Below, piece by piece: positions 7,299-15,773 of a stretch of DNA of 23,306 nt (its first letter is position 1; each line of letters starts with the position of its first letter). The translations under genes were made by a program, and so were the position numbers. The stretch comes from an uncultured Bacteroidales bacterium. GTDB lineage: Bacteria; Bacteroidota; Bacteroidia; Bacteroidales; Paludibacteraceae. The DNA is taken from the NCBI GenBank assembly GCA_937910305.1, contig CALEPS010000062.1, forward strand, positions 1 to 23,306, in the 5' to 3' direction. The notes under the pieces are model-generated. The model did not search any database. It was not told the DNA's origin and worked only from the letters and a program-made list of their open reading frames with translations.

Positions 7299-8414
7299 AT
7301 GGCTAAGTATTACCTCATAGCAGGTGAAGCGTCCGGCGAGATGCACGCTGCCGCACTGATAAAACAGATAGCGGAGAGTGACCGTGAAGCGGTGTTCGCC
7401 GGAATGGGAGGAGACAGGATGAGTGCCGCCGGATGCCGCCTGTACCGGCATATCCGGAACATGGCGTTTATGGGTTTCGCCGCGGTAATCAGCCATTGGC
7501 GCGAGGTGAGAGAGAACTTCCGCATCGCGCGGCAATCATTGGTGGAGGAAAAGCCGGATGTACTGATTCTCATTGATTACCCTTCCTTCAACCTGCGGAT
7601 GGCGAAGTTCTGCCGATGCCATCTGCCGCAAACAAAAATATACTATTATATTCCGCCCAAAGTATGGGCATGGAAACGAAGGAGAATCCATTCGATAGCA
7701 CGCTTATGCGACGAGGTGCTCGGTATCTTCCCCTTTGAGCCAGGCTTCTATGCCCGATACGGCTATCGCTGCACTTATGTGGGCAACCCGACGGCAGAGG
7801 CCATTGACAGCCTCATGCAAAGGAGAAAGGGTGAAAAGGAAGAAAGACAAAAGATCATCGCCCTTCTCCCCGGCTCCCGTCCTACAGAGATCAGCCATTG
7901 CCTGCCGCGGATGACAGATGCCGCAAGGCGGTTCCGGGAATACAAGATTGTGGTATGCGCCGCACCGAACATAGAGGATAGTTTCTATACTCCTTATTTA
8001 CGCGCGGGCGAAACACTCACGCGCGAGACCTACGAGACTCTGACACATGCCTCTGCGGCTGTCGTCAATTCCGGTACGGCTACGCTCGAAACGGCATTGC
8101 TGGGTTGCCCGCAAGTAGCGGTATATCATTTAGCTTGCTCGAAAGGGATAGGTCTGATCCGCTCATGGGCGCAACCCCTGCTCTTCTCTATTCGTCATTT
8201 CACGCTGGTGAACATCATCTCCGGCAGGGAGGTCATCAGGGAATTTATAGCGGATGAGTTCACCGTAGAGAATATCACCCGTGAAATAGCACATATCTTA
8301 ACCGACGAGAACTATAAAAAAGAGATGCTCGCTTCTTACGAACATCTCCATTCTCTCTTGGGGTCTCTGCCCGCCTCTGCCACTGCAGCCCGGATCATCA
8401 CATCGAGACCATAA
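7299..8414 (+). CDS. lpxB: Lipid-A-disaccharide synthase
   Basis: Glycosyltransferase family 19 enzyme that condenses UDP-2,3-diacylglucosamine with lipid X to form the lipid A disaccharide at the cytosolic face of the inner membrane. The 371 residues carry the family landmarks: YLIAGEASGEMHAA (5-18), LIDYPSFN with Asp93 at the position of the E. coli catalytic Asp, PPKVWAWK (119-126), YVGNP (160-164), ALLPGSR (188-194) and NSGTATLETALLG near residue 257. A Lys/Glu-rich stretch after residue 173 looks purine-biased but is not longer than the family norm. Its 3' end overlaps the convergent small membrane protein gene by 17 bases, leaving no room for a terminator. With glmM upstream it continues the amino-sugar to lipid A theme. 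Confidence 0.95.
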   Translation: MAKYYLIAGEASGEMHAAALIKQIAESDREAVFAGMGGDRMSAAGCRLYRHIRNMAFMGFAAVISHWREVRENFRIARQSLVEEKPDVLILIDYPSFNLRMAKFCRCHLPQTKIYYYIPPKVWAWKRRRIHSIARLCDEVLGIFPFEPGFYARYGYRCTYVGNPTAEAIDSLMQRRKGEKEERQKIIALLPGSRPTEISHCLPRMTDAARRFREYKIVVCAAPNIEDSFYTPYLRAGETLTRETYETLTHASAAVVNSGTATLETALLGCPQVAVYHLACSKGIGLIRSWAQPLLFSIRHFTLVNIISGREVIREFIADEFTVENITREIAHILTDENYKKEMLASYEHLHSLLGSLPASATAARIITSRP

Positions 8415-8676
8415 GCGCCGCCAGTACATACGGCATAGCTCCGACAAGCACTCCTTTGCTGAGTCTCCATGTATCTGTGGTATAGAAGACGAAGATCAGA
8501 GCCAGATCGGGAAAAACACTCACCAACAGCAGTTTGGCCAATACCCCGCCTGCTTGGAACTGCAATGTCTGCAGCGGATACCAGAGATTCATCACCTCGA
8601 TATAGGTCAGTCCGAAAGCCGCCGGCAGCAGCAAGCCTATAAGGATTCCTATCCAATATCTGTCAAAGCGATCCAT
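8398..8676 (-). CDS. Small three-helix membrane protein of unknown function
   Basis: A 92-residue hydrophobic protein starting MDRFDRYWIG with about three predicted membrane segments (roughly 8-26, 44-66 and 74-91). The chosen ATG overlaps the last 14 bases of surE, an arrangement typical of coupled genes; an upstream in-frame start would lie deeper inside surE and adds an Arg-rich, non-hydrophobic extension. I do not recognise a named family. Small hydrophobic proteins next to surE and lpxB occur in Bacteroidales as I recall. It closes the minus-strand operon and converges with lpxB, overlapping its stop by 17 bases. Confidence 0.75.
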   Translation of the reverse strand: MDRFDRYWIGILIGLLLPAAFGLTYIEVMNLWYPLQTLQFQAGGVLAKLLLVSVFPDLALIFVFYTTDTWRLSKGVLVGAMPYVLAALMVSM

Positions 8677-9403
8677 AATCTGTCCAGTCCAAAGAAAGCG
8701 GCGTGATCGCCAGCAACTGGTGCTCCATCGCCCATATATCCGTATCCGTGGCGGACGGTTCGTCATTCACAAAACAACCGCCGAGTTTCCACCCTTTCAG
8801 TACTCCTTCCGGCACCCGGTCCAGCGGAACCAACTCGTTCGCCCAATGCCCCACGCATTGACGCGTCCACCGGATTCCCTCTATTTCCCCTTCCGGGGCG
8901 TTGATATTGAAAACCGTACGGGGAGCTATGCCCTCTTCATACAAATGCTGCGTCACTTCTACCAGGAAAGGCTGCAACCAATGCAGATCGACATCCATAG
9001 CATGGCTGTCTATCGACCATCCTATTGCCGGAATACCTTTCTCCGCTGCTACGAAACAAGCGCCGATGGTACCGGAATACATTGCATTGACTGCCGCATT
9101 GGACCCGTGGTTGATACCGGAAACGACCAGATCTATCTGCGTGTCCGGGAAGATATATTCCCGGGCTATTTTGATACAGTCAGCCGGCGTGCCGTTCGTC
9201 ACATAGACATCCGCCCCGTTTAGATCATGATCCTCTATACGCCGCACATAGATAGGGCTCTCCACAGTGATAGAAACAGCCTTACCGCTTCGCGGACCAT
9301 CGGGACAGATAACGGTTACTTGCCCCAGTTTGGTCATTTCCTTGGCTAAGAGACGGATTCCGGCAGTGCCCCAACCGTCATCGTTAACTACTACGATGTT
9401 CAT
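8663..9403 (-). CDS. surE: 5'/3'-nucleotidase SurE
   Basis: Metal-dependent phosphatase acting on nucleoside monophosphates. The 246-residue chain begins MNIVVVNDDG with the metal-binding pair Asp8-Asp9. The phosphate-site serine lies in PRSGKAVSIT (Ser39), and SGINHGSN carries metal ligand Asn97; length is close to the usual 250. It starts ten bases after the M16 protease stop and overlaps the following membrane protein gene, so it is part of the minus-strand operon. In other Bacteroidales, as I recall, surE and lpxB run in the same direction; here they converge. Confidence 0.95.
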   Translation of the reverse strand: MNIVVVNDDGWGTAGIRLLAKEMTKLGQVTVICPDGPRSGKAVSITVESPIYVRRIEDHDLNGADVYVTNGTPADCIKIAREYIFPDTQIDLVVSGINHGSNAAVNAMYSGTIGACFVAAEKGIPAIGWSIDSHAMDVDLHWLQPFLVEVTQHLYEEGIAPRTVFNINAPEGEIEGIRWTRQCVGHWANELVPLDRVPEGVLKGWKLGGCFVNDEPSATDTDIWAMEHQLLAITPLSLDWTDYGSL

Positions 9404-9413
9404 CTGTCATCCA

Positions 9414-12227
9414 TCAGTTTTCGGGAAACATTACTATTTCCAGTACGTTACCGGCTTTCACCAGTTCCTTGAGCGTGGATTGAACCGTCTCGGCGGTGAT
9501 CGCCTCTACCGCTGCTTTATAATTGCGGATATTATTCTCGCCGTACATATAGTACATATAAAGCGACTGGCGCCAATAACCGTTCTTCTCCAGATCTTCC
9601 TGAAAATCCTTCAGCATTGATTCCTTCTCTTTCTGCAGGTCTGACGCCAGCGGACCGTTGGCGATAATCGTATCTACTTCCTCATAGATAATCTCCATCA
9701 GCCGCGCCTGTTTTTTAGGATCCGTATCGAACTGCATCAGCAGACCTGCCTCAGGAGCAGGCAATATATTCATATAGCCGTAGGTTCCTACGCCGTACGA
9801 ACCGCCTTCACGCTCACGGATAGACTCCAGATAACGCGTAGAGAGGATACGGCCGATCATCTCCATATTCAGATCGTTCGCCATCGAATAAGGCATGTCG
9901 TATGAGGTGAACTGGATACGGTTTGAAGCCGTTGTTGTCTCCATCGGACGGGTGAAATAGTTCTTCTGTCTGCCGGGCGCTACTGTCACATGATGGTCGA
10001 TTATCTCTTCAGGCCGGCATTTCTTGGTCTTCAATCCGCCCAGCCACTGACAGATCAGATCCTTCACTTTCTGATCGTTCGGATTGATGTTTCCTACAAA
10101 GATGAAGGTGAAGTCAGCGGGGTTGGCAAAGCGTGCCTTATATACCTCAAGTGCCTTGTCCAGCGATATTTTCTCCAGCATCTCGTTATTCACCAGCACG
10201 GTACGCTCCGAATGGTTGGTACTCATCAGCTGGATCGAATCCGAGAAAGCCGTCTTGGGATTCTTGTCACGGTTCGCCAGCTGGTTCTTCAGCAGACCCA
10301 TCATGGTCTCATAGGCTTGTTCATCGCGGCGCGGGGAAGTGAAATAGAGATATGTCAATTGCAGCATCGTCTCCAGATCCTTCACGGACGAAGAACCGTG
10401 CATCCGCTCTATATTCTCTGATATCTCGGGGTGGACGGACACCGTCTTACCTGTCAATGCTTTCTCCAACTGGGTGGCGTTGAACCGGCCTATACCGGAC
10501 ATACCGATGACCGATGTAGCCACTTGTGCCGAAGGCAGATCGGCGGTCTTAACCTGCGACAAACCGCCCTTCGAGAAGCCTTGCATCAAGATCTCGTCCG
10601 CCTTGAAATCCGTAGGATGGAAGACTACTTTGATACCGTTGGAAAGCACCCATTCCGTAGCCTCTATATCCTCGTTGTAACGGAACGATTTGATTTTCCC
10701 TTTGTGCGGCAGTTTCTTCACCAGTTCGCTGTCAAAAGCCTCCTCTACCGGAGCTTCTATAGCCAGTTCGCTCTGGTGCGCCAGCGAAGCAAGGATCGTT
10801 TCCTCGGAAGGGATATTCACGCCCTCTTTCTCGGGACCGGAGATCGCTACGGTGGGGTTGGCATGAATCAGCGATTTTGCCACGTTGTTCACCGTTTCGA
10901 GCGATACCATCGGCAGCACCGCCTGGGTGAATTCATATTCCCACTGTGCACCGGGCATGGATTCGCCATCCTCGAAATGGCGTATGCACTCGCGCGCCAA
11001 AGCGATGTTCTTGCGGGTGTTGCGCTCGTTGTAATACTTGTCCATCGCGTTCATCTTCTCGCTCCTCACGCGGTCTAACTCGCTCTGCGTAAAGCCGTAA
11101 CGGTGCATCTTCTCCAACTGCAGCAACAGGTCATTATAGGCTTCCGTCTCGCGACCCTCTTTAGGAATGGACACTCCATAGAAAGCATCCATCTTTTTAG
11201 CCGCGGAGCCGTAATAACACCCGGCTCCCGCAAAAGAAGCCTTCGGGTCAAGCGCCAACTCCGTGAAACGGTTGTCCAGCATGTCGCACACCAGTCCGCG
11301 CACAAGATTAAGCATATATTCCTGTGCCGTCCCTTGCAGTACCTGCGGTAATTGGTCGAACTTGTACTCTATCGTGATGCGGCTGCCCTGAGCCTCTTTG
11401 TCCGTCACGATAGCCACCAGAGGCTTGTCGTTATGATTCACCGTATAGATAGGACGCTCGCCGTAATTCGCACGACGCGGCACATCCGCCCACAGCGATT
11501 TGATCTTCGCCTCGATGCTGTCCACGTTGATATCACCTACTACGATGATAGCCTGGTTATCCGGGCCGTACCATTTATGATAATAGTCACGGAGTGCCTG
11601 ATAATCAAAGTTATTGATTACGGCTGTATCCCCTATGACATCGCGTTTGGCATACTGTGTACCGGGGTACATCTTGGCGTTCATCTCTTTCCAGATACGG
11701 CGCTGCGCCGTGCGGCCCGTACGCCATTCCTCAAGAATCACTCCGCGTTCGGCATCTATCTCCTCCGGCAGAAGCAGCAAGCCGCAGCTCCAGTCGTGCA
11801 TCACGAGCAAGGCGCTATCCACAATCCCGCTGCGATAAGTAGGCACATCCGAGAGACGATAGACCGTCTCGTCGATAGAGGTGTACGCGTTGATGTTACC
11901 TCCGAAATTGACACCTACTGATTCAAAATAATTGATAATCCCTTTACCCGGGAAATGCTGCGTACCGTTAAACGCCATATGTTCCAGGAAATGGGCAAGA
12001 CCGTTCTGATGGTCCTCTTCGAGGATAGCACCTACAGCTTGCGCGATATGGAACTCCGCGCGTTGTTTGGGTTGTTCGTTGTGACGGATGTAGTAAGTCA
12101 ATCCATTGTCCAGTTTGCCGTAGCGGACATCAGGATCCATCGGCAATTTCTCCGGTGTCTCTTGGGCGGACACCATTATTGCTGCGCTGAGCAGTAATAA
12201 GTTAAGCAGTAGTTTCTTCTTAGCCAT
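9414..12227 (-). CDS. Secreted M16-family zinc metallopeptidase (pitrilysin-like)
   Basis: A 937-residue exported protease. The N-terminus MAKKKLLLNLLLLSAAIMVS is a signal peptide with likely cleavage before Gln22. The inverted zinc motif HFLEH is at 79-83 with catalytic Glu82, and the third ligand is Glu160, 77 residues after the second His, the pitrilysin spacing. Two M16 halves follow, each with an inactive C-terminal domain; the second half lacks HxxEH, as usual in fused M16 proteins, and has the Arg/Tyr-rich region SYGVGTYGYMN. The start is chosen at 12227, ten bases after the ftsH stop. An ATG at 12254 inside the end of ftsH would add nine residues and cannot be excluded. It probably degrades peptides in the periplasm. 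The substrate is unknown. Confidence 0.9.
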   Translation of the reverse strand: MAKKKLLLNLLLLSAAIMVSAQETPEKLPMDPDVRYGKLDNGLTYYIRHNEQPKQRAEFHIAQAVGAILEEDHQNGLAHFLEHMAFNGTQHFPGKGIINYFESVGVNFGGNINAYTSIDETVYRLSDVPTYRSGIVDSALLVMHDWSCGLLLLPEEIDAERGVILEEWRTGRTAQRRIWKEMNAKMYPGTQYAKRDVIGDTAVINNFDYQALRDYYHKWYGPDNQAIIVVGDINVDSIEAKIKSLWADVPRRANYGERPIYTVNHNDKPLVAIVTDKEAQGSRITIEYKFDQLPQVLQGTAQEYMLNLVRGLVCDMLDNRFTELALDPKASFAGAGCYYGSAAKKMDAFYGVSIPKEGRETEAYNDLLLQLEKMHRYGFTQSELDRVRSEKMNAMDKYYNERNTRKNIALARECIRHFEDGESMPGAQWEYEFTQAVLPMVSLETVNNVAKSLIHANPTVAISGPEKEGVNIPSEETILASLAHQSELAIEAPVEEAFDSELVKKLPHKGKIKSFRYNEDIEATEWVLSNGIKVVFHPTDFKADEILMQGFSKGGLSQVKTADLPSAQVATSVIGMSGIGRFNATQLEKALTGKTVSVHPEISENIERMHGSSSVKDLETMLQLTYLYFTSPRRDEQAYETMMGLLKNQLANRDKNPKTAFSDSIQLMSTNHSERTVLVNNEMLEKISLDKALEVYKARFANPADFTFIFVGNINPNDQKVKDLICQWLGGLKTKKCRPEEIIDHHVTVAPGRQKNYFTRPMETTTASNRIQFTSYDMPYSMANDLNMEMIGRILSTRYLESIREREGGSYGVGTYGYMNILPAPEAGLLMQFDTDPKKQARLMEIIYEEVDTIIANGPLASDLQKEKESMLKDFQEDLEKNGYWRQSLYMYYMYGENNIRNYKAAVEAITAETVQSTLKELVKAGNVLEIVMFPEN

Positions 12228-12237
12228 AAAGGCACGA

Positions 12238-14283
12238 TTAACTTTGTTCTTCATTATTCTCTGTTGTTTGTGGTTTCTTCTTGCGCGGTGCGCGTTTCTT
12301 GGGTTTGGCAGCCTGCTCTGCCTCTGCGAGAGCGGCATTTGCCTCCAGCAGTTCGTCTCCGCGGCTTTTCCACGGCCGGGGTCCTAAGATACGCTCTACA
12401 TCTTCAGAGGTGATTACCTCGCGTTCGATGAGCAACCGGGCTATCTCGTGATGACCGTCCGCATAGTCGGTCAGGATCTGTTTGGCGCGCGCCATCTGAT
12501 CGGCTATGATGCGCTGGGTCTCCGTATCTATCTTCGTTGCCGTCTGCTCCGAATAAGGTTTGGTGAATCCATAGTCATAACGGCCGGTAGAATCATAGAA
12601 ACTGACATCCCTCAGTTTGTCGCTCATGCCGTAATATGCCACCATTGCATATGCCTGCTTGGTTGCGCGCTCCAGATCATTGAGTGCGCCGGTTGAAGTC
12701 TGGTTCAGGAACAGTTGTTCTGCCGCACGGCCTCCCAACAAGGAGCATAGTTCGTCGAGTATATGCTCTTCGTTGGTTAACTGCCGCTCTTCGGGCAGGT
12801 ACCATGCCGCGCCGAGAGCCATACCGCGGGGAACGATCGTCACTTTCACCAGCGGATTTGCCCAACGGAGCATCCAGCTGATAGTAGCATGGCCTGCCTC
12901 GTGATAGGCGATGGAGCGTTTCTCCTCTTCCGTCATGATCTTGTTCTTGCGCTCCAGACCTCCTACGATGCGGTCCACCGCGTCCATGAAGTCCTGTTTG
13001 GTCACTTTCTTACGTCCGCCGCGGGCTGCTATCAGCGCTGCCTCGTTGCATACGTTCGCTATGTCGGCACCCGAGAAACCGGGGGTTTGTTTGCTCAGGA
13101 AATCAACATCTACGCTCTCGTCTAACTTAATCGGGCGCAGATGAACGAGGAAGATCTCTTTGCGCTCCTGCAGGTCCGGCAGTTCCACATGTATCTGGCG
13201 GTCGAAACGCCCTGCGCGCAGCAATGCGGCATCCAGTACATCCGCACGGTTGGTTGCCGCCAGAATGATCACGCCGCTATTGGTGCCGAAGCCGTCCATC
13301 TCTGTCAGCAACTGGTTCAGCGTACTCTCGCGCTCATCGTTGCCGCCCGTTATCGTATTCTTCCCGCGGGCGCGGCCGATAGCGTCTATCTCATCAATGA
13401 AGATGATAGCCGGCGCTTTCTCTTTGGCCTGGCGGAATAGGTCACGCACACGGCTGGCTCCTACGCCCACAAACATCTCTACGAAATCCGATCCGCTCAT
13501 CGAGAAGAACGGTACGTTCGCTTCGCCGGCTACCGCTTTGGCGAGCAGGGTCTTTCCTGTTCCCGGAGGGCCTACAAGAAGAGCTCCTTTCGGGATCTTG
13601 GCTCCTATCTCCGTGTATTTCTTCGGGTTCTTCAGGAATTCGACTATTTCCTGTACTTCTTGTTTCGCCCCGTAGAGACCTGCCACATCCGCGAAGGTCA
13701 CTTTGTCCTTCTTGTCCTTGTCGAACAGCTGCGCCTGCGCTTTGCCCACGCCGAAGATACCGCCGGGACTGCCGCCTGCGCCAATGCCGCGGCTCATATA
13801 CACGAAGAACAGCACGATTAGCACAAAAGGAAGGATATTGACCAGGATAAGATACCAATAATCACGCGACTTGCTGTAAGTCACGTCGATCGCTACCTGA
13901 CCGTTCGCCTTGCGGGTGGCATTCACGCCGTCCATATATTTGGAGAACTCCTCCACGGACGGCACCTGGGTTCTAAGAACTCCGTTCGCTTTCTCGCCGT
14001 CTCCCTGCGTGCCGAAAACAAGCGTATAGCTCTGAGGCTTGACCGTCGCCTTTGCCTGCATGTCGTCCGAGACGTCTATCTTCTCTATCGCGCCGGCCTC
14101 GATATAAGCTGTCAGTTTGGTATAACTCAGTTCTTTGCTGGCGCCCAGACCCTCTTTGTCTCCGAAGAAATAAAAGCCTATCAGCGCGAACGCCATGGTA
14201 TAGAACAATATACTCAGCCATCGGCGTCCACCTGACGGCTGTTTCCCTTGTTTGGGGGATTGATTGTTTTTCTTTTCTGCCAT
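12238..14283 (-). CDS. ftsH: ATP-dependent zinc metalloprotease FtsH
   Basis: Membrane-anchored AAA+ protease that removes damaged membrane proteins and short-lived regulators. The 681 residues comprise a short cytosolic tail, a first membrane helix (about 23-40), a periplasmic domain, a second helix (about 144-163), a Gly-rich linker, the AAA+ core with Walker A GPPGTGKT (238-245), Walker B FIDEID (295-300) and the RAGRFDR arginine finger, then the M41 protease domain with zinc site HEAGH (461-465). The tail is Lys/Glu-rich and poorly conserved. GALGAAWYLPEERQ replaces the common QYLP-type segment, which as I recall is normal for Bacteroidetes. It follows rsfS by 30 bases; the rsfS-ftsH order is common in this phylum. 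Confidence 0.97.
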   Translation of the reverse strand: MAEKKNNQSPKQGKQPSGGRRWLSILFYTMAFALIGFYFFGDKEGLGASKELSYTKLTAYIEAGAIEKIDVSDDMQAKATVKPQSYTLVFGTQGDGEKANGVLRTQVPSVEEFSKYMDGVNATRKANGQVAIDVTYSKSRDYWYLILVNILPFVLIVLFFVYMSRGIGAGGSPGGIFGVGKAQAQLFDKDKKDKVTFADVAGLYGAKQEVQEIVEFLKNPKKYTEIGAKIPKGALLVGPPGTGKTLLAKAVAGEANVPFFSMSGSDFVEMFVGVGASRVRDLFRQAKEKAPAIIFIDEIDAIGRARGKNTITGGNDERESTLNQLLTEMDGFGTNSGVIILAATNRADVLDAALLRAGRFDRQIHVELPDLQERKEIFLVHLRPIKLDESVDVDFLSKQTPGFSGADIANVCNEAALIAARGGRKKVTKQDFMDAVDRIVGGLERKNKIMTEEEKRSIAYHEAGHATISWMLRWANPLVKVTIVPRGMALGAAWYLPEERQLTNEEHILDELCSLLGGRAAEQLFLNQTSTGALNDLERATKQAYAMVAYYGMSDKLRDVSFYDSTGRYDYGFTKPYSEQTATKIDTETQRIIADQMARAKQILTDYADGHHEIARLLIEREVITSEDVERILGPRPWKSRGDELLEANAALAEAEQAAKPKKRAPRKKKPQTTENNEEQS

Positions 14284-14313
14284 AAATTCTCAAATCGTTT
14301 AATTCTCCAAACC

Positions 14314-14679
14314 TCAAATCACCTCCGGCAATTCTGTCACTTTCCCGTCCGCCCAGAGGTGCTCGATGTCATAAAATGCGCGCGGCTCGCGCTGCATCAC
14401 ATGCACAAAAATTGTACCATAGTCCATCGCTATCCATTCGGCATTCTCCTGACCGGACACACTCAGCGGATGAACATGCGTCGTCGTGCGTACATAATCG
14501 TCTATTTCATCCGCGATAGCCGACACCTGGGTGTTGCTCTGACCCTCGCAGATAAGCATCATCTCTACCGGAGCCTCTTTGATCTTGCGCAGGTCGATAG
14601 TCACGATACGCTGCCCCTTACGATTGCGGATTCCTTCAATAATGGTTTCTAATAATTTCTTGGTTGACACTTCTTTCAT
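14314..14679 (-). CDS. rsfS: Ribosome silencing factor RsfS
   Basis: Binds ribosomal protein uL14 and blocks subunit joining under nutrient limitation. The 121-residue protein shows the family core: LETIIEGIRNRKGQRIVTIDLR, MLICEGQSNTQVSAIADEI (the C-x-G-x-S-x-x-Q pattern of the family), and the end WIAMDYGTIFVHVMQREPRAFYDIEHLW, nearly diagnostic in its D-Y-G-x-x-x-V-H-V-M form. The ATG at 14679 is preferred because an in-frame upstream extension is compositionally unlike the family and overlaps the predicted promoter. It is the first gene of the minus-strand operon and has its own promoter at 14747-14778. Confidence 0.95.
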   Translation of the reverse strand: MKEVSTKKLLETIIEGIRNRKGQRIVTIDLRKIKEAPVEMMLICEGQSNTQVSAIADEIDDYVRTTTHVHPLSVSGQENAEWIAMDYGTIFVHVMQREPRAFYDIEHLWADGKVTELPEVI

Positions 14680-14746
14680 ATTGGTTTTTCTTTCTGTTTT
14701 TCCGTTTTCCTTTTTAGCAAATGCGCACATTACGCAATTTCGGGTG

Positions 14747-14778
14747 CAAAAATACAAAAATATTTTGATATGTGCAAA
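14747..14778 (-). promoter_or_regulatory. Bacteroidetes-type promoter of the rsfS-ftsH operon
   Basis: Read on the minus strand, TTTG (complement of 14775-14778) and TATTTTTG (complement of 14747-14754) are 20 bases apart, matching TTTG-N19-21-TAnnTTTG. The start site would be near 14740, about 60 bases before the rsfS ATG. It overlaps the divergent promoter on the plus strand by 16 bases. Confidence 0.7.
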
Positions 14779-14794
14779 TTTTGTTGTACCTTTG
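14763..14794 (+). promoter_or_regulatory. Bacteroidetes-type promoter of the lipoprotein gene at 14819
   Basis: TTTTG at 14763-14767 and TACCTTTG at 14787-14794 are separated by 19 bases, a good fit to the Bacteroidetes consensus. The start site would be near 14801, leaving a leader of about 18 bases. Confidence 0.75.
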
Positions 14795-14818
14795 CGTACT
14801 TTTTAATCAAATTAACAC

Positions 14819-15274
14819 ATGAAACGATTGTTATTGGGTATCATGTGTCTCGCCCTGATGGCGGGATGTAACAAACCCTCTCGCGTGGAGCAATACAGGG
14901 CGGAGAAGCACCGCCAGGATAGTATCCGGCTATCGGAGCAGGTGAGAAGCATGGATTATTACCAGACGACACTGGACAGCCTCACGGCGCAGGCAGACAG
15001 TCTGACGGCTCTTTTTACGTACGAGAGAAACGAAAAATATCAGGATCATGGTTACTATGTAACCAGAGGGCGTGGCGGACTGCGTATTCTTGTACGGGAT
15101 GACGGCAGGGAAATACTGATGTACAAAGACGGTAAAAGAGTGGAAGACACAAGCGACGAAATGCTCCCTCGGGCGCAACATCTGCAGATCGTCATACGGG
15201 ATATTAACGAACTGGAAAAACGTATCCGGAAAACTTCTCTGGAAATACAAAAATATCAAAAAAGACTGCAATAA
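14819..15274 (+). CDS. Small coiled-coil lipoprotein, function unknown
   Basis: A 151-residue predicted lipoprotein: MKRLLLGIMCLALMAGC gives a lipobox with Cys17. The rest is highly charged. Two helical, heptad-like regions (about 20-70, with repeated DSL/ADSLTAL, and about 118-150, LEKRIRKTSLEIQKYQKRL) flank a short Gly-rich beta-like segment (YVTRGRGGLRILVRDDGREI). I do not recognise a named family. A coiled-coil envelope lipoprotein with a structural or sensory role is possible, but that is inference. It has its own promoter facing the rsfS promoter, and the following SRPBCC gene has another, so it may be a monocistron. Confidence 0.8.
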   Translation: MKRLLLGIMCLALMAGCNKPSRVEQYRAEKHRQDSIRLSEQVRSMDYYQTTLDSLTAQADSLTALFTYERNEKYQDHGYYVTRGRGGLRILVRDDGREILMYKDGKRVEDTSDEMLPRAQHLQIVIRDINELEKRIRKTSLEIQKYQKRLQ

Positions 15275-15306
15275 TTTGCATATATGCAAAAAAAGTAGTA
15301 CTTTTG
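15275..15306 (+). promoter_or_regulatory. Bacteroidetes-type promoter of the SRPBCC gene, with a palindrome over the -33 box
   Basis: TTTG (15275-15278) and TACTTTTG (15299-15306) are 20 bases apart. The start site would be near 15313, leaving a leader of about 20 bases. The -33 box is the left end of a perfect 16-base palindrome, TTTGCATATATGCAAA (15275-15290), a plausible operator. The promoter begins immediately after the lipoprotein stop codon. Confidence 0.72.
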
Positions 15307-15331
15307 TACCGTGAATTAAATTCCGATAAGT

Positions 15332-15763
15332 ATGAGCGAATCGAAATACGAAAGCAAAATCACTTCTGCGCCATGTACAGCCGCGCAGATTTATCGTGTG
15401 CTGAGTAATCTGGAGAACCTCGAGCGCGTACGGGACTTGATACCGCAGGACAAGATCCAGGAGATGGAAATCAGCCCGGACCGCGTCCGGATGAAAGTGG
15501 ACGGACTGGGGCAGAAAATAACCATCGCTATCGTGGACCGGATTGAAAACGATACGGTCAAGTTCGGGGCGGAAGGCATTCCGATGCAGGCTAATTTCTG
15601 GATACAACTCAAGGAGCTGAACCCGACGGACACGCGCATCAAACTGACTGTCAAAGCGGACATTCCGATGATGTTCAAGTTTATGATAGAGAAAAAATTG
15701 CAACAAGGCCTGGATCAGGCGGCTGACATGCTGGCTCAGTTCCCTTATAGCCAGTGGAATTAA
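15332..15763 (+). CDS. SRPBCC/START-like ligand-binding protein
   Basis: A 143-residue cytosolic protein with the pattern of the SRPBCC (Bet v1-like) fold: an N-terminal strand YESKITSAPCTAAQIYRVLSNLENLERV, a run of beta segments containing DRVRMKVDGLGQKITIAIVDRIENDTVKF, and a long C-terminal helix MFKFMIEKKLQQGLDQAADMLAQF. Such domains bind hydrophobic ligands, but no ligand can be read here. It stands ten bases before psd and shares its promoter. Conserved pairing with psd would suggest a lipid connection, but that is only an inference from adjacency. Confidence 0.8.
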   Translation: MSESKYESKITSAPCTAAQIYRVLSNLENLERVRDLIPQDKIQEMEISPDRVRMKVDGLGQKITIAIVDRIENDTVKFGAEGIPMQANFWIQLKELNPTDTRIKLTVKADIPMMFKFMIEKKLQQGLDQAADMLAQFPYSQWN

Positions 15764-15773
15764 TCATATCATT

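Noticed and set aside
7818..7856. Purine-rich, roughly seven-periodic stretch in lpxB (QRRKGEKEERQK) as another array insertion.
   Set aside because: Units are too degenerate, and this region of LpxB is not longer than in the family, so a simple charged loop explains it.
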